Assembly (NCBI RefSeq): GCF_016632365.1
Contig: NZ_JAEPBH010000002.1
Span: forward strand, 1 to 64,000
Source of the DNA: Tenebrionibacter intestinalis
GTDB taxonomy: Bacteria > Pseudomonadota > Gammaproteobacteria > Enterobacterales > Enterobacteriaceae
Length of the DNA: 64,000 nt
Direction: 5' to 3'
The notes under the pieces: model-generated
What the model was told of the DNA's origin: nothing
Database searches by the model: none
What the model saw: the letters and a program-made list of their open reading frames with translations, nothing else
Part shown: positions 33,641 to 45,226 of the stretch, one piece after another
Layout of the letters: the number at the start of each line of letters is the position of its first letter
How positions within the stretch are numbered: the stretch's first letter is position 1
Made by a program: the position numbers and the translations under genes

Positions 33641-34645
33641 GTGAAACTGGATGAAATTGCGCGTCTGGCCGGCGTTTCCCGCACAACGGCGAGTTATGTC
33701 ATTAATGGCAAAGCCCGGCAGTATCGTGTTAGCGATAAAACGGTTGAAAAGGTGATGGCGGTCGTGCGAGAGCATAACTATCATCCCAACGCTGTAGCGG
33801 CAGGTTTGCGTGCGGGGCGCACTCGCTCGATTGGCCTTGTTATCCCCGACCTTGAAAACACCAGCTATACCCGTATTGCCAATTACCTTGAGCGTCAGGC
33901 GCGTCAGCGCGGCTACCAGTTGCTCATCGCGTGTTCAGAAGATCAGCCGGATAATGAAATGCGTTGCGTGGAACATCTGTTGCAGCGCCAGGTAGACGCT
34001 ATTATTGTCTCGACTTCGCTGCCGCCTGAACACCCCTTTTATCAGCGCTGGGCCAACGGCGCGTTTCCTGTCATCGCGCTGGATCGCGCGCTGGATCGCG
34101 AACATTTTATCAGCGTAGTCGGCGCCGATCGGGAGGATGCTGAAATGCTGGCCGCAGAGCTGCGTAAATTCCCGGCGCAGCGGGTGCTGTACCTGGGCGC
34201 GTTGCCGGAGTTGTCGGTGAGCTTTTTACGCGAGCAGGGTTTTCGTGCCGCCTGGAAAGACGATCCGCGGGAGATTCAATTTTTATATGCAGACAGTTAC
34301 GAGCGTGAGGCTGCGAGCGCTCTGTTTGAGCGCTGGCTGAAAGATAATCCGATGCCGCAGGCGCTTTTTACAACCTCGTTTGCGCTGTTGCAGGGCGTAA
34401 TGGACGTTACGCTACGCCGTGAGGGAGCCTTACCGCCGGATCTGGCTATTGCGACGTTTGGCGATCATGAACTGCTTGATTTTCTCCAGTGCCCGGTGCT
34501 GGCTGTTGCCCAGCGCCACCGTGACGTGGCAGAGCGCGTGCTGGAGCTGGTGTTGGCAAGCCTTGATGAACCGCGTAAACCAAAGCCGGGTTTAACGCGC
34601 ATCAAACGTAATCTGTGGCGGCGCGGTAATTTAAGCCGCGCCTAA
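33641..34645 (+). CDS. cra: Catabolite repressor/activator Cra (FruR)
   Basis: LacI-family regulator that responds to fructose 1-phosphate or fructose 1,6-bisphosphate and directs carbon flow between glycolysis and gluconeogenesis. I chose the GTG at 33641: GGAAGAGG lies 6 nt upstream, and the resulting 334 residues equal E. coli Cra, which also begins [22 protein letters not shown]. An ATG 14 codons earlier is the alternative. The helix-turn-helix is at residues 3-24 and the periplasmic-binding-like sensor covers about 60-334. A hairpin with stem CAGG.GCGAC/GTCGCCTG (34650-34672) after the stop is a likely terminator. Confidence 0.96.
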   Translation: MKLDEIARLAGVSRTTASYVINGKARQYRVSDKTVEKVMAVVREHNYHPNAVAAGLRAGRTRSIGLVIPDLENTSYTRIANYLERQARQRGYQLLIACSEDQPDNEMRCVEHLLQRQVDAIIVSTSLPPEHPFYQRWANGAFPVIALDRALDREHFISVVGADREDAEMLAAELRKFPAQRVLYLGALPELSVSFLREQGFRAAWKDDPREIQFLYADSYEREAASALFERWLKDNPMPQALFTTSFALLQGVMDVTLRREGALPPDLAIATFGDHELLDFLQCPVLAVAQRHRDVAERVLELVLASLDEPRKPKPGLTRIKRNLWRRGNLSRA

Positions 34646-35100
34646 TTATCAGGGCGACACAAGTCGCCTGATATTTAAGACTATTCTTTTTACGATGAAT
34701 TTAAAATACTCAGCTAAATCTAAGTACGCGAAAATTTTATTCAAAAATCTGGATTTAAAAATCCTGACATACTAAAAAATTATTTTATTACATCTCCTGA
34801 CATAAAGTTGACATTTAAAACAGTATTCTCCTCTGGACATTTCGCTTTTGCCGCCACACGGGGCTTTGCGGCGCTGTTCTTCTCCGGGCAATTGCCTTAA
34901 AATGCAGCCTGCGTCGCAAAGTGGGCATGTTTTTCACTCCTCTTTTATTCGCCATTTTATTTATAAACCTGATATCTGCTTACCTTTTTCTTATAACTAT
35001 TCAGCGTGTTAATTTTGCCGCAATGAAATGATGGATTTCTTTTTGGCTCTTTTTTATCGGCTACAAACCTTTTTTACCGCGACTTAATTCGGATGCTGGC
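34646..35100. other. AT-rich gap between cra and the dcw promoter
   Basis: 455 nt with no supported gene. It opens with the cra terminator hairpin (34650-34672) and continues AT-rich, with many A and T runs up to about 35090. In E. coli this interval carries upstream dcw promoter elements and shows antisense transcription; nothing more definite can be read here. Confidence 0.4.
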
Positions 35101-35163
35101 TTGACAAGGTTTTCCTCCGCTCCGTAAACTTCTTTGCGTGGGAATTTGTGGGGTAAAGTGGAG
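35101..35163 (+). promoter_or_regulatory. Pmra promoter and MraZ operator
   Basis: TTGACA (35101-35106) and TAAACT (35125-35130), 18 nt apart, match the E. coli mra promoter nearly base for base. Downstream are three direct repeats at exact 10-bp spacing: TGGGA (35139), TGGGG (35149) and TGGAG (35159). This is the operator recognised by MraZ, which represses its own cluster. The third repeat deviates from TGGGN. The main transcript of the dcw cluster should start just after 35136. Confidence 0.9.
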
Positions 35164-35191
35164 AAAAGGGGCATGAGAGGATGAAGCGGAC

Positions 35192-35650
35192 ATGTTCCGT
35201 GGGGCGACGTTAGTCAATCTCGACAGCAAGGGACGGTTAGCCGTGCCAACCCGTTATCGGGACAAGCTTGTTGAGAATGCATCGGGTCAAATGGTTTGCA
35301 CCATTGACATCCATCACCCATGCCTGTTGCTTTATCCGCTTCCTGAGTGGGAAGTGATAGAACAAAAACTTGCGCGGCTGTCCAGCATGAATCCCGCAGA
35401 ACGGCGGGTACAGCGGCTGCTCCTGGGGCATGCCTGCGAATGCCAGATGGACAGCGCAGGCCGCCTGTTGCTGGCGCCGGTATTAAGGCAGCATGCCAGG
35501 CTGACAAAAGAAGTGATGCTGGTTGGGCAGTTCAATAAATTTGAACTGTGGGATGAAGCGACCTGGCATCAACAGGTTACGGAAGATATCGACGCTGAGC
35601 AGTCCTCAGCCTTTGGGCTTTCTGAGCGACTGCAGGATTTGTCATTGTAA
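35192..35650 (+). CDS. mraZ: Transcriptional regulator MraZ
   Basis: DNA-binding protein with two AbrB-like swapped-hairpin domains. It forms a ring-like oligomer on TGGGN repeats and represses the dcw cluster. The 152 residues match E. coli MraZ from [23 protein letters not shown] to [10 protein letters not shown]. The two DxxGRxxxP-type motifs are DSKGRLAVP (about 11-19) and [10 protein letters not shown] (about 88-97). Its stop codon overlaps the rsmH start (TAATG). Confidence 0.97.
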   Translation: MFRGATLVNLDSKGRLAVPTRYRDKLVENASGQMVCTIDIHHPCLLLYPLPEWEVIEQKLARLSSMNPAERRVQRLLLGHACECQMDSAGRLLLAPVLRQHARLTKEVMLVGQFNKFELWDEATWHQQVTEDIDAEQSSAFGLSERLQDLSL

Positions 35651-36597
35651 TGACGATAGAAAATTTTAAACACACTACGGTGTTGCTTGATGAGGCTGTT
35701 ATTGGCCTGAATATACGCCAGGATGGTAACTATATTGACGGCACCTTTGGCCGCGGCGGGCATTCGCGTCTGATTCTTTCCCGGATGGGAGAGAACGGGC
35801 GGCTATTGGCTATCGATCGCGATCCGCAGGCGGTGGCTGCCGCGCAGGAAATAAACGATCCACGTTTTTCTATCGTGCATGGTCCTTTTTCAGCGCTTGC
35901 GCAATACGCTGGCGAGCGCGGCCTCACTGGCAAGATCGACGGCATTTTGTTGGATCTTGGCGTCTCATCACCGCAGCTTGACGATCCTGAGCGCGGTTTC
36001 TCGTTTATGCGTGACGGCCCGCTGGATATGCGTATGGACCCAGGCCGCGGGCAGTCCGCGGCCCAGTGGCTGCAAACGGCGGAAGAGGCCGATATTGCCT
36101 GGGTACTGAAGACTTATGGAGAAGAACGTTTCGCAAAGCGTATCGCGCGCGCCATCGTTGAGCGTAATCGTGAAGCGCCAATGACGCGCACGCGTGAGCT
36201 GGCGGAAGTTGTGGCTGCGGCAACGCCGGTGAAAGATAAACATAAGCACCCCGCAACCCGAACATTCCAGGCGATACGCATCTGGGTTAACAGCGAACTG
36301 GAAGAGATAGAGCTTGCGCTAAAAAGCGCGCTGGATGTACTGGCCCCCGGCGGGCGGCTTTCGATTATCAGCTTTCACTCGCTGGAAGATCGGCTGGTGA
36401 AGCGCTTTATGCGTGAATGCAGCCGTGGCCCACAGGTACCGGCGGGGTTGCCGATGACAGAAGCGCAGCTCAGCCAGTTGGGCGGCCGCCAACTGAAAAT
36501 TATTACCAAAATGATGCCGGGTGAAGCGGAGGTTGGCGAAAACCCTCGCGCCCGTAGTTCAGTGCTGCGTATTGCAGAAAGGACAGATGCGGCATGA
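35650..36597 (+). CDS. rsmH: 16S rRNA C1402 N4-methyltransferase
   Basis: Methylates N4 of C1402 in the 16S rRNA decoding region using S-adenosylmethionine; formerly mraW. The 315-residue product (E. coli 313) contains the SAM-binding motif [14 protein letters not shown] (about 31-44), [21 protein letters not shown] and the C-terminal [15 protein letters not shown]. It starts on the last base of mraZ and overlaps ftsL by 4 nt, so translation is probably coupled on both sides. Confidence 0.97.
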   Translation: MTIENFKHTTVLLDEAVIGLNIRQDGNYIDGTFGRGGHSRLILSRMGENGRLLAIDRDPQAVAAAQEINDPRFSIVHGPFSALAQYAGERGLTGKIDGILLDLGVSSPQLDDPERGFSFMRDGPLDMRMDPGRGQSAAQWLQTAEEADIAWVLKTYGEERFAKRIARAIVERNREAPMTRTRELAEVVAAATPVKDKHKHPATRTFQAIRIWVNSELEEIELALKSALDVLAPGGRLSIISFHSLEDRLVKRFMRECSRGPQVPAGLPMTEAQLSQLGGRQLKIITKMMPGEAEVGENPRARSSVLRIAERTDAA

Positions 36598-36959
36598 TTA
36601 GCCGGGTGGCGCAAACCCTGAGCAAAGTGACAGGGACTATTGGCAGTAACGAACGTCATGCTTTGCCTGGCGTTATCGGCAGCGATTTGTTGCGACACGG
36701 GAAAATGCCGCTCTGCCTTTTTGTTGCCATTATCATTACCGCCATTTTTGTCGTTACAACCGCGCACCATACCCGCCTGCTGACCGCGCAGCGCGAGCAG
36801 CTCATGCTGGAGCGCGACGCGCTGGATATTGAATGGCGTAACCTGATTCTTGAAGAAAACGCGCTGGCTGACCACAGCCGGGTAGAACGCGTTGCGACAG
36901 ATAAACTGCAGATGCAGCATGTCGATCCGTCGCAGGAAAATATTGTAGTGCAGAAGTAA
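36594..36959 (+). CDS. ftsL: Cell division protein FtsL
   Basis: Bitopic inner-membrane protein that forms a periplasmic coiled coil with FtsB and, with FtsQ, activates the FtsWI septal synthase. The 121-residue protein (E. coli 121) has a short cytoplasmic N-terminus and a transmembrane segment [20 protein letters not shown] (about 37-56). A leucine-zipper-like periplasmic helix follows ([21 protein letters not shown]). It overlaps rsmH by 4 nt and lies 32 nt before ftsI. Confidence 0.96.
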   Translation: MISRVAQTLSKVTGTIGSNERHALPGVIGSDLLRHGKMPLCLFVAIIITAIFVVTTAHHTRLLTAQREQLMLERDALDIEWRNLILEENALADHSRVERVATDKLQMQHVDPSQENIVVQK

Positions 36960-36991
36960 TACCGTTTCGGCAATAAGGAACAAAGCGAACG

Positions 36992-38761
36992 ATGAAAGCA
37001 GCAGCGGCGAAAACGCTCAAACACAAGCGACAGGAGGAACAGGCCAACTTTGTTAGTTGGCGGTTTGCGTTGCTGTGCGGCTGCATTTTGCTGGCGCTGT
37101 TGTTCCTGCTCGGGCGCACGGCCTGGTTGCAAATCATCAACCCCGATATGCTGGTGCGCCAGGGCGATATGCGTTCTTTGCGCGTACAGGAAGTGACGAC
37201 ATCACGCGGGATGTTAACCGACCGCGCCGGGCGGCCGCTGGCGGTATCGGTGCCGGTTAACGCCGTGTGGGCCGATCCGAAAGAGCTGCACGACGCAGGC
37301 GGCATCACCCTTGATAATCGCTGGAAAGCGCTGTCTGATACGCTTAAGCTGCCGCTGGATCAACTGGCTGCGCGCGTGAATGCGAATCCGAAAGGGCGCT
37401 TTATTTATCTGGCGCGTCAGGTAAATCCTGACATTGGCGATTACATTAAAAAGCTTAAATTGCCGGGTATTCATCTGCGGCAGGAGTCTCGTCGCTATTA
37501 CCCTTCCGGAGAAGTGACCGCTCACCTCATCGGTTTTACCAACGTTGACAGCCAGGGTATCGAAGGGGTTGAAAAGAGCTTTGATAAGTGGCTAACCGGC
37601 CAGCCTGGCGAACGCATCGTGCGTAAAGACCGCTATGGACGCGTTATTGAAGATATTTCCTCAAAAGACAGCCAGGCCGCGCACAACCTTGCCCTGAGTA
37701 TTGATGAACGCCTGCAGGCGCTGGTTTACCGTGAATTGAACAACGCCGTGGCGTTCAATAAGGCGGAGTCTGGCAGCGCCGTGCTGGTGGACGTTAACAC
37801 GGGTGAGGTGCTGGCGATGGCCAACAGCCCGTCATATAACCCGAACAACCTTGCCGGTACGCCGAAAGAGGTGATGCGCAACCGCACGATTACCGACGTG
37901 TTTGAACCGGGTTCGACGGTAAAACCTATGGTCGTCATGACGGCTTTGCAGCGTGGCGTAGTGCGCGAAAATAGCGTGCTGAATACCGTGCCTTATCGAA
38001 TCAACGGCCATGAAATCAAAGACGTGGCACGTTATAGTGAATTAACCCTGACCGGGATTCTACAGAAGTCGAGTAACGTTGGCGTTTCTAAGCTGGCGTT
38101 AGCGATGCCATCCTCGGCATTAGTGGATACTTACCAACGTTTTGGATTGGGAAAATCAACCAATTTAGGGTTGGTTGGTGAACGCAGTGGCTTATATCCT
38201 CATAAACAACGGTGGTCTGACATAGAGAGGGCCACCTTTTCTTTCGGTTACGGGCTAATGGTCACGCCATTACAGCTAGCGCGCGTCTACGCAACGATAG
38301 GCAGCTATGGCATTTACCGGCCGCTCTCTATTACCAGAGTTGACCCGCCGGTGCCCGGTGAACGCGTCTTCCCTGAATCAATTGTGCGCACGGTAGTGCA
38401 TATGATGGAAAGCGTGGCGCTGCCGGGCGGCGGCGGCGTAAAAGCCGCCATCAAGGGCTACCGCATTGCTATTAAAACCGGCACGGCGAAAAAAGTGGGG
38501 CCGGACGGTAAATACATTAATAAATACATTGCCTACACCGCAGGCGTTGCGCCCGCCAGTAACCCGCGTTTTGCGCTGGTGGTGGTTATCAACGATCCGC
38601 AGGCGGGTAAGTACTACGGCGGCGCGGTTTCCGCGCCGGTCTTTGGCGCCATTATGGGTGGCGTCCTGCGCACAATGAACATTCAACCCGATGCGCTGAC
38701 GTCGGGTGAGAAGAGTGAATTTGTGATTAATCAAGGTGAGAGAACAGGTGGCAGATCGTAA
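36992..38761 (+). CDS. ftsI: Septal peptidoglycan transpeptidase FtsI (PBP3)
   Basis: Class B penicillin-binding protein that cross-links septal peptidoglycan with FtsW; target of aztreonam and cephalexin. The 589 residues (E. coli 588) have a transmembrane anchor (about 20-42, [16 protein letters not shown]), a pedestal domain and the transpeptidase motifs: nucleophile S in GSTVKP (about 308-313), SSN (about 360) and KTGTA (about 495). No insertion near 333-337 of the type linked to beta-lactam tolerance is seen. A stretch inside the gene (about 38060-38300) is more AT-rich with rare codons (ATA, AGG) and carries a terminator and an sRNA-pairing motif. Confidence 0.98.
   Translation: MKAAAAKTLKHKRQEEQANFVSWRFALLCGCILLALLFLLGRTAWLQIINPDMLVRQGDMRSLRVQEVTTSRGMLTDRAGRPLAVSVPVNAVWADPKELHDAGGITLDNRWKALSDTLKLPLDQLAARVNANPKGRFIYLARQVNPDIGDYIKKLKLPGIHLRQESRRYYPSGEVTAHLIGFTNVDSQGIEGVEKSFDKWLTGQPGERIVRKDRYGRVIEDISSKDSQAAHNLALSIDERLQALVYRELNNAVAFNKAESGSAVLVDVNTGEVLAMANSPSYNPNNLAGTPKEVMRNRTITDVFEPGSTVKPMVVMTALQRGVVRENSVLNTVPYRINGHEIKDVARYSELTLTGILQKSSNVGVSKLALAMPSSALVDTYQRFGLGKSTNLGLVGERSGLYPHKQRWSDIERATFSFGYGLMVTPLQLARVYATIGSYGIYRPLSITRVDPPVPGERVFPESIVRTVVHMMESVALPGGGGVKAAIKGYRIAIKTGTAKKVGPDGKYINKYIAYTAGVAPASNPRFALVVVINDPQAGKYYGGAVSAPVFGAIMGGVLRTMNIQPDALTSGEKSEFVINQGERTGGRS
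38165..38244 (+). ncRNA. Probable ORF-internal sRNA, FtsO type, inside ftsI
   Basis: In E. coli an sRNA named FtsO is made from within ftsI and sponges RybB. Here GCAGTGGC (38184-38191) is exactly complementary to the RybB seed GCCACUGC. It is followed by an intrinsic terminator in the coding frame: stem GGTGG/CCACC (38211-38215 with 38232-38236), inner TCT/AGA pairs, and the tail TTTTCTTT (38237-38244). The surrounding codons are AT-rich and include rare ones, consistent with selection on RNA rather than protein. The 5' end is unknown; the start given is a guess. Transcription or processing is inferred. Confidence 0.65.
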
Positions 38762-40235
38762 TTTGCATAACCTCCTCGCTCCGTGGGCGCCCTCTGCGCC
38801 GGAGCGGGCTCTGCGTGAAATGGCGCTCGACAGCCGCGTGGCGGCGTCGGGCGATCTCTTTGTCGCTGTTAAGGGACATCAGGCGGACGGGCGTCGGTAT
38901 ATCCCGCAGGCGATAGCGCAGGGCGTGGCTGCCGTGGTGGCGCAAGCGGAAGGTGAAGCTAACGATGGTGAAATTCGTGAAATGCATGGCGTGCCGGTGA
39001 TTTATCTGGCGCGACTGCAGCAGCGTTTGTCTGCGTTGGCGGGCCGTTTTTACCAGCAGCCGTCGCAGCGTTTGCGTCTGGTCGGCGTAACCGGAACCAA
39101 CGGTAAAACCACAGCCACACAGTTAATAGCACAGTGGGCGCAGCGGCTGGGAGAGACGAGCGCGGTCATGGGTACGGTAGGCAACGGGCTATTGGGCAAC
39201 GTCGCGCCTACAGAAAATACCACCGGTTCTGCTGTTGATGTTCAGCAAGCGCTCGCTAACCTGGCAGGGCAAGGCGCGACGTTTGCCGCGATGGAAGTCT
39301 CTTCGCATGGCCTGGCGCAGCACCGCGTGGCGGCGCTGCAATTCGCAGCCTGCGTATTTACAAACCTTAGCCGCGATCACCTTGACTATCATGGCGATAT
39401 GGCGCGCTACGAAGACGCCAAATGGCGGCTTTTTTCAGAACACCACTGCGGTCAGGCCATTATCAACGCCGATGACGATGTGGGGCGTCGCTGGCTGGCG
39501 AAACTGCCGGATGCTGTAGCCGTGTCTGTAGAGAATGCTCACGCTTGTGTTGCGCATAAACGCTGGCTGAAAGCGACCGCCATTGACTATCACGATCGCG
39601 GCGCAACCGTGCGCTTTAGCTCAAGCTGGGGCGATGGCGAGATCGATAGCCGTTTGATGGGGGCGTTTAACGTCAGTAATCTGTTGCTGGCGCTGGCGGC
39701 GCTGCTGGCGCTGGATTATCCGCTGGCGCAGCTCACGCAAACCGCCGCGCGGCTGCAACCGGTCTGCGGGCGTATGGAAGTCTTTAGCGCGCCCGGCAAA
39801 CCCACGGTAGTGGTGGACTATGCCCATACGCCGGATGCGCTGCAAAAAGCGCTGGAGGCCGCGCGTTTGCATTGTAAAGGGAAACTGTGGTGCGTGTTTG
39901 GCTGCGGCGGGGATCGCGATAAGGGCAAACGCCCGCTGATGGGCGCCATTGCTGAAGAGTGCGCCGATATTATCGTTGTAACAGATGATAACCCGCGCAC
40001 CGAAGAGCCGGGCGCTATCGTAAAAGATATTCTGGCCGGTATGCTTGATGCCGGTCGCGCCCATGTGGTTGCCGGCCGCGCTGAAGCGGTGACCAATGCC
40101 ATTATGCAGGCGAAAGAAGATGACGTTGTGCTGATTGCCGGTAAGGGACACGAAGATTATCAAATTGTTGGCAACCGCCGCCTTGATTACTCCGATCGCA
40201 TCACCGCTGCGCGCCTGCTGGGGGTGACGGCATGA
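38748..40235 (+). CDS. murE: UDP-MurNAc-tripeptide synthetase (meso-DAP adding)
   Basis: Adds meso-diaminopimelate to UDP-MurNAc-L-Ala-D-Glu in the cytoplasm. The GTG at 38748 (GTG GCA GAT, ADRNL) was chosen since AAGGTGAG lies upstream and 495 aa equals the E. coli enzyme; an earlier in-frame GTG at 38736 would destroy that spacing. ATP-binding motif [10 protein letters not shown] (about 111-120). The DAP-selective motif DNPR lies in [10 protein letters not shown] (about 413-422), so meso-DAP peptidoglycan is predicted. The start overlaps the end of ftsI. Confidence 0.98.
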   Translation: MADRNLHNLLAPWAPSAPERALREMALDSRVAASGDLFVAVKGHQADGRRYIPQAIAQGVAAVVAQAEGEANDGEIREMHGVPVIYLARLQQRLSALAGRFYQQPSQRLRLVGVTGTNGKTTATQLIAQWAQRLGETSAVMGTVGNGLLGNVAPTENTTGSAVDVQQALANLAGQGATFAAMEVSSHGLAQHRVAALQFAACVFTNLSRDHLDYHGDMARYEDAKWRLFSEHHCGQAIINADDDVGRRWLAKLPDAVAVSVENAHACVAHKRWLKATAIDYHDRGATVRFSSSWGDGEIDSRLMGAFNVSNLLLALAALLALDYPLAQLTQTAARLQPVCGRMEVFSAPGKPTVVVDYAHTPDALQKALEAARLHCKGKLWCVFGCGGDRDKGKRPLMGAIAEECADIIVVTDDNPRTEEPGAIVKDILAGMLDAGRAHVVAGRAEAVTNAIMQAKEDDVVLIAGKGHEDYQIVGNRRLDYSDRITAARLLGVTA

Positions 40236-41590
40236 TTCGCCTTTCTCTGACGCAGCTTGCCCGCGTGGTTGAGGGCCGGCTGCACGGCGCCGGGAATGAT
40301 ATTGAGGCCGTGGCGACCGATACGCGCAAACTTACGCCGGGCTGTCTGTTTGTTGCGCTTAAAGGCGAGCGTTTTGATGCCCATGAATTTGCCGGGCAGG
40401 CCATACAGGGCGGCGCGGGCGCGTTACTGGTAAGCCGGCTGCTGGACATTGACGCGCCGCAGGTTTTAGTTGACGACACGCGCCTGGCGTTCGGTCGCCT
40501 GGCCGCATGGGTGCGCCAGCAGGTGCCAACCCGCGTGGTGGCGTTAACCGGATCTTCCGGTAAGACGTCGGTAAAGGAAATGACCGCAGCCATTTTGCGT
40601 CAGTGCGGTAATACGCTCTATACCGCAGGTAACCTGAACAATGATATTGGCGTTCCGTTGACGCTGCTGCGCCTGACGCCGGAATATGAATTTGCCGTTA
40701 TTGAGCTTGGCGCTAACCATCAGGGAGAAATTGCCTGGACTGTGGGCCTGACGCGCCCGCAAGCCGCGCTGGTTAACAATCTCGCTGCCGCGCACCTGGA
40801 AGGTTTCGGTTCGTTGGCAGGCGTTGCGAAGGCGAAAGGCGAAATTTTTACCGGCCTGCCGGAAGACGGTATCGCGATTATTAATGCCGACAATAATGAC
40901 TGGCTGAACTGGAAAACGATTATCGGCAACCGTAAAACCTGGCGTTTCTCGCCAAACGCCGCCGACAGCGATTTCACCGCTACCGATATTCGTATTACCA
41001 CGCAGGGTACACATTTTACTTTGCGCACGCCCTCCGGGGATATCGCGGTTACGCTGCCGCTGCCGGGGCGTCACAATATTGCAAACGCGCTGGCGGCAGC
41101 GGCGCTGGCAATGGCGGTAGGCGCGCCTCATGACGCGGTGCAAAAAGGGCTTGCCGGGCTACAGGCTGTGCCGGGGCGCCTTTACCCTGTTCAACTGGCG
41201 GAAAACCGGTTGCTGCTTGACGACAGCTATAACGCGAACGTGGGCTCCATGACGGCTGCCGTGCAGGTGCTTTCACAAATGCCGGGCTACCGCGTCATGG
41301 TGGTGGGCGATATGGCTGAACTGGGCGCACAGGCGCGGGCGTGTCATCGCGAGGTCGGCGAGGCGGCGCGTGCAGCAGGCATCAACCGTGTGTTGAGCGT
41401 GGGAACGTTAAGTGAAAACCTGAGTCGCGCAAGCGGCGTAGGTGAGCATTTCAATGATAAACAAGCGCTCATCGCGCGCCTGAAAGCGCTGCTTGATGAG
41501 CACGCTATTATGACAATTTTAGTGAAAGGTTCACGTAGCGCCGCCATGGAAGAGGTTGTTTGCGCACTAAAGGAGAAGGTTACATGTTAG
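40232..41590 (+). CDS. murF: UDP-MurNAc-tripeptide D-Ala-D-Ala ligase
   Basis: Adds D-alanyl-D-alanine to complete UDP-MurNAc-pentapeptide. 452 residues, as in E. coli. The Mur-ligase ATP motif is [11 protein letters not shown] (about 107-117), followed by the nucleotide-site segment [13 protein letters not shown] and the C-terminal [14 protein letters not shown]. It overlaps murE by 4 nt and the start of mraY by 7 nt. Confidence 0.98.
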   Translation: MIRLSLTQLARVVEGRLHGAGNDIEAVATDTRKLTPGCLFVALKGERFDAHEFAGQAIQGGAGALLVSRLLDIDAPQVLVDDTRLAFGRLAAWVRQQVPTRVVALTGSSGKTSVKEMTAAILRQCGNTLYTAGNLNNDIGVPLTLLRLTPEYEFAVIELGANHQGEIAWTVGLTRPQAALVNNLAAAHLEGFGSLAGVAKAKGEIFTGLPEDGIAIINADNNDWLNWKTIIGNRKTWRFSPNAADSDFTATDIRITTQGTHFTLRTPSGDIAVTLPLPGRHNIANALAAAALAMAVGAPHDAVQKGLAGLQAVPGRLYPVQLAENRLLLDDSYNANVGSMTAAVQVLSQMPGYRVMVVGDMAELGAQARACHREVGEAARAAGINRVLSVGTLSENLSRASGVGEHFNDKQALIARLKALLDEHAIMTILVKGSRSAAMEEVVCALKEKVTC

Positions 41591-42666
41591 TCTGGCTGGC
41601 CGAACACCTGGTCAAATATTACTCCGGCTTTAACGTTTTTTCGTATCTGACGTTTCGCGCCATTGTGAGTCTGCTGACGGCTCTGGGAATTTCACTGTGG
41701 ATGGGGCCGCGTCTGATAGCCCGTCTTCAGGAGCTGTCTTTCGGCCAGGTTGTGCGCAACGATGGTCCCGAATCGCACTTCAGCAAGCGCGGTACGCCAA
41801 CAATGGGCGGAATAATGATCCTTACCGCTATCGTGGTGTCGGTGCTGATGTGGGCCTATCCGTCCAATCCTTATGTCTGGTGCGTGCTGTTTGTGTTGGT
41901 AGGCTATGGCATTGTAGGGTTTGTGGACGATTACCGTAAGGTTGTGCGCAAAGATACGAAAGGCTTGATTGCCCGCTGGAAATATTTCTGGATGTCGCTT
42001 ATCGCGCTGATTGTCGCCTTTGCGCTCTACATCACCGGCAAGGATACGCCCGCTACTGAACTGGTCGTGCCGTTTTTTAAAGACGTTATGCCGCAACTTG
42101 GCATCTTCTACATTCTGCTGGCTTATTTCGTCATTGTCGGTACCGGCAACGCGGTAAACCTGACGGATGGCCTGGATGGCCTGGCGATTATGCCGACTGT
42201 GCTGGTGGCCGCGGGTTTCGCGCTGGTAGCCTGGGCGACCGGCAATATGAATTTTGCCAGCTATCTGCATATTCCCTACCTGCGCCACGCAGGCGAACTG
42301 GTCATTGTCTGCACCGCCATTGTCGGGGCCGGTCTGGGTTTTCTGTGGTTTAACACCTACCCGGCCCAGGTTTTTATGGGGGATGTCGGCTCCCTGGCGC
42401 TTGGCGGCGCGCTCGGGATTATTGCCGTATTGCTACGCCAGGAATTCCTGCTGGTGATTATGGGCGGCGTGTTCGTTGTGGAAACGCTGTCGGTCATTCT
42501 CCAGGTTGGGTCGTTTAAGCTACGCGGCCAGCGTATTTTCCGCATGGCGCCGATTCACCATCACTATGAACTCAAAGGGTGGCCGGAGCCGCGCGTTATC
42601 GTGCGCTTCTGGATTATTTCGCTGATGCTGGTGCTGATTGGCCTGGCGACGCTGAAGGTGCGTTAA
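41584..42666 (+). CDS. mraY: Phospho-MurNAc-pentapeptide translocase
   Basis: Integral membrane enzyme that transfers phospho-MurNAc-pentapeptide to undecaprenyl phosphate, forming lipid I. The start [15 protein letters not shown] at 41584 gives 360 aa, the E. coli length, and overlaps the end of murF. About ten transmembrane segments are visible. Catalytic and Mg2+ motifs are FVDDYRK (about 114-120), [10 protein letters not shown] (about 190-199) and [11 protein letters not shown] (about 265-275). The histidine cluster MAPIHHHYE lies near 320-328. Confidence 0.98.
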   Translation: MLVWLAEHLVKYYSGFNVFSYLTFRAIVSLLTALGISLWMGPRLIARLQELSFGQVVRNDGPESHFSKRGTPTMGGIMILTAIVVSVLMWAYPSNPYVWCVLFVLVGYGIVGFVDDYRKVVRKDTKGLIARWKYFWMSLIALIVAFALYITGKDTPATELVVPFFKDVMPQLGIFYILLAYFVIVGTGNAVNLTDGLDGLAIMPTVLVAAGFALVAWATGNMNFASYLHIPYLRHAGELVIVCTAIVGAGLGFLWFNTYPAQVFMGDVGSLALGGALGIIAVLLRQEFLLVIMGGVFVVETLSVILQVGSFKLRGQRIFRMAPIHHHYELKGWPEPRVIVRFWIISLMLVLIGLATLKVR

Positions 42667-42668
42667 TC

Positions 42669-43985
42669 ATGGCAGATTATCAGGGTAAGAAAGTTGTCAT
42701 TATCGGGCTGGGCCTGACGGGGTTGTCCTGTGTGGCATTCTTTATGGCGCGCGGCGTAACGCCGCGCGTCATGGATACCCGTCTGTCGCCGCCGGGGCTT
42801 GATAAGCTGCCGCAGGAGGTTGAATACCATACCGGTAGCCTGAACGATGCCTGGCTAATGGATGCGGATCTGATCGTTGCAAGCCCTGGTGTTGCGCTGG
42901 CAACGCCCGCGCTGAGCGAGGCCGCTGAGGCCGGCGTGGAGATTGTTGGCGATATTGAACTGTTCTGCCGTGAAGCGCATGCGCCGATCGTTGCGATCAC
43001 AGGGTCGAATGGCAAAAGCACCGTGACGAAACTGGTAGGCGAAATGGCGGAAGCGGCGGGCGTAAGCGTGGGCGTGGGCGGCAATATCGGCCTCCCGGCG
43101 TTGATGCTGTTGGATTCGTCATGTGAGCTTTATGTGCTGGAACTGTCCAGCTTCCAGTTGGAGACGACCTACAGCCTGAAAGCGGTTGCGGCCACGGTGT
43201 TGAACGTGACGGAAGATCATATGGATCGCTACCCGTCCGGCCTTCAACAGTACCGGGACGCCAAGCTGAGAATCTATGAAAATGCGCAGGCTTGCGTGGT
43301 CAACGCCGATGATGCATTGACGATGCCGGTACGCGGCGCTGATGCGCGCTGTATTAGTTTTGGCGTTGATGTTGGCGATTACCACCTCAATCACCAGCAG
43401 GGCGAAACCTGGCTGCGGGTGAAAGGGGAAAAGGTGCTGAATGTTAAAGAAATGAAGTTGACCGGCCAGCACAACTACACCAATGCGCTGGCGGCGCTGG
43501 CGCTGGCGGATGCCGCTGGCCTGCCGCGCGCCAGTAGCCTTAAGGCGCTAACGACCTTTAACGGCCTGGCGCATCGCTTTCAGCTAGCGCTGGACAGAAA
43601 CGGCGTGCGCTGGATTAATGATTCTAAAGCCACTAACGTGGGCAGCACCGTCGCTGCGCTGAACGGGCTTAAGGTTGACGGTACGCTACATCTGTTGCTG
43701 GGGGGAGATGGAAAAGCCGCAGATTTTTCTCCGCTGAGCCGATATGTACAGGGCAATAACGTTCGCCTGTACTGTTTCGGTCGCGACAGAGCCGAACTTG
43801 CGGCGCTGCGCCCGGATAGCGCAGAACAAACAGAGACGCTGGAGCAGGCTATGCGCCTTATTGCACAGCGCGTATCCGCGGGGGATATGGTGCTGCTGTC
43901 ACCGGCCTGCGCCAGTCTCGATCAGTTTAAAAACTTTGAACAGCGTGGCGAGCGATTCGCTCAACTGGCCAGGGAGCTTGGCTAA
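42669..43985 (+). CDS. murD: UDP-MurNAc-L-alanine D-glutamate ligase
   Basis: Adds D-glutamate to UDP-MurNAc-L-Ala. The start [18 protein letters not shown] at 42669 follows mraY after 2 nt; 438 aa, as in E. coli. The N-terminal Rossmann segment binds the UDP part, the ATP motif is [13 protein letters not shown] (about 110-122), and [17 protein letters not shown] lies near 320. It shares its last base with the ftsW start (TAATG). Confidence 0.98.
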   Translation: MADYQGKKVVIIGLGLTGLSCVAFFMARGVTPRVMDTRLSPPGLDKLPQEVEYHTGSLNDAWLMDADLIVASPGVALATPALSEAAEAGVEIVGDIELFCREAHAPIVAITGSNGKSTVTKLVGEMAEAAGVSVGVGGNIGLPALMLLDSSCELYVLELSSFQLETTYSLKAVAATVLNVTEDHMDRYPSGLQQYRDAKLRIYENAQACVVNADDALTMPVRGADARCISFGVDVGDYHLNHQQGETWLRVKGEKVLNVKEMKLTGQHNYTNALAALALADAAGLPRASSLKALTTFNGLAHRFQLALDRNGVRWINDSKATNVGSTVAALNGLKVDGTLHLLLGGDGKAADFSPLSRYVQGNNVRLYCFGRDRAELAALRPDSAEQTETLEQAMRLIAQRVSAGDMVLLSPACASLDQFKNFEQRGERFAQLARELG

Positions 43986-45226
43986 TGCGCTTAACCCTCC
44001 CACGCCTGAGACTGCCGCATATACCAGGACGCGCGATCCTGGCCTGGCTGTTTACGCGCCTTAAGGGGTGGGCGACGCAATCGCGTGACGCCGATGACAG
44101 CATGGTGCTCTACGATCGCACCCTGCTGTGGTTGACGTTCGGGCTGGCGGCTATCGGTTTTATCATGGTGACCTCGGCGTCGATGCCGGTCGGCCAGCGT
44201 CTGGCAAACGATCCTTTTTTGTTCGCCAGGCGTGACGGATTTTACATTTTGCTGGCGTTTGCGCTGGCGGTTATCACGCTGCGTTTGCCAATGGATTTCT
44301 GGCAGCGTTACAGCGCGCCGATGTTGATTGCGGCGATTGGCATGCTGGTTGTCGTTCTGGTGGTTGGCAACTCAGTAAACGGCGCGTCGCGCTGGATCTC
44401 GCTGGGGCCGCTACGTATTCAGCCTGCGGAATTTACTAAGCTTGCGCTGTTTTGCTACCTGGCGAACTACCTGGTGCGCAAGGTGGATGAAGTGCGTAAT
44501 AACATCCGCGGCTTTTTAAAGCCGATGGGCGTGATTTTGATGCTGGCTGTGCTGCTGCTGGCGCAGCCGGATCTCGGCACTGTCGTGGTGCTGTTTGTCA
44601 CAACGCTGGCCATGCTGTTTCTGGCCGGGGCTAAGCTTTGGCAGTTTTTGGCAATTATTGGTATGGGCATTGCGGCAGTTGTGCTGCTTATCCTCGCTGA
44701 ACCCTATCGTATGCGTCGTGTTACCTCTTTCTGGAACCCGTGGAATGATCCGTTTGGCAGCGGTTATCAGTTAACGCAGTCGCTGATGGCGTTTGGCCGA
44801 GGCGAATTATGGGGCCAGGGGCTGGGTAATTCGGTGCAAAAGCTGGAATATCTGCCGGAAGCGCATACTGATTTTATCTTCTCCATTATTGGGGAAGAAC
44901 TGGGATATATCGGTGTGGTACTGGCGCTTTTGATGGTATTCTTCGTCGCTTTTCGCGCAATGACGATAGGGCGGCGGGCGCTGGAGATGGATCAGCGTTT
45001 CGCCGGCTTTTTGTCCTGCTCTATCGGTATCTGGTTTAGCTTCCAGGCGCTGGTGAATGTTGGCGCCGCCGCAGGCATGCTGCCTACCAAGGGGCTGACG
45101 CTGCCGTTAATCAGCTACGGCGGTTCAAGCCTGCTTATCATGTCTACGGCGATTATGATGCTGCTGCGCATTGATTATGAAACGCGTCTGGCGAAAGCGC
45201 AGGCGTTTACGAGGGGCGTAAGATGA
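43985..45226 (+). CDS. ftsW: Septal peptidoglycan glycosyltransferase FtsW
   Basis: SEDS-family polymerase that makes septal glycan strands from lipid II together with FtsI. The 413 residues (E. coli 414) contain ten hydrophobic segments. SEDS landmarks include [37 protein letters not shown] with the catalytic aspartate, the large periplasmic loop with [17 protein letters not shown], and SYGGSSLL near the end. Its end overlaps the murG start by 4 nt. Confidence 0.97.
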   Translation: MRLTLPRLRLPHIPGRAILAWLFTRLKGWATQSRDADDSMVLYDRTLLWLTFGLAAIGFIMVTSASMPVGQRLANDPFLFARRDGFYILLAFALAVITLRLPMDFWQRYSAPMLIAAIGMLVVVLVVGNSVNGASRWISLGPLRIQPAEFTKLALFCYLANYLVRKVDEVRNNIRGFLKPMGVILMLAVLLLAQPDLGTVVVLFVTTLAMLFLAGAKLWQFLAIIGMGIAAVVLLILAEPYRMRRVTSFWNPWNDPFGSGYQLTQSLMAFGRGELWGQGLGNSVQKLEYLPEAHTDFIFSIIGEELGYIGVVLALLMVFFVAFRAMTIGRRALEMDQRFAGFLSCSIGIWFSFQALVNVGAAAGMLPTKGLTLPLISYGGSSLLIMSTAIMMLLRIDYETRLAKAQAFTRGVR

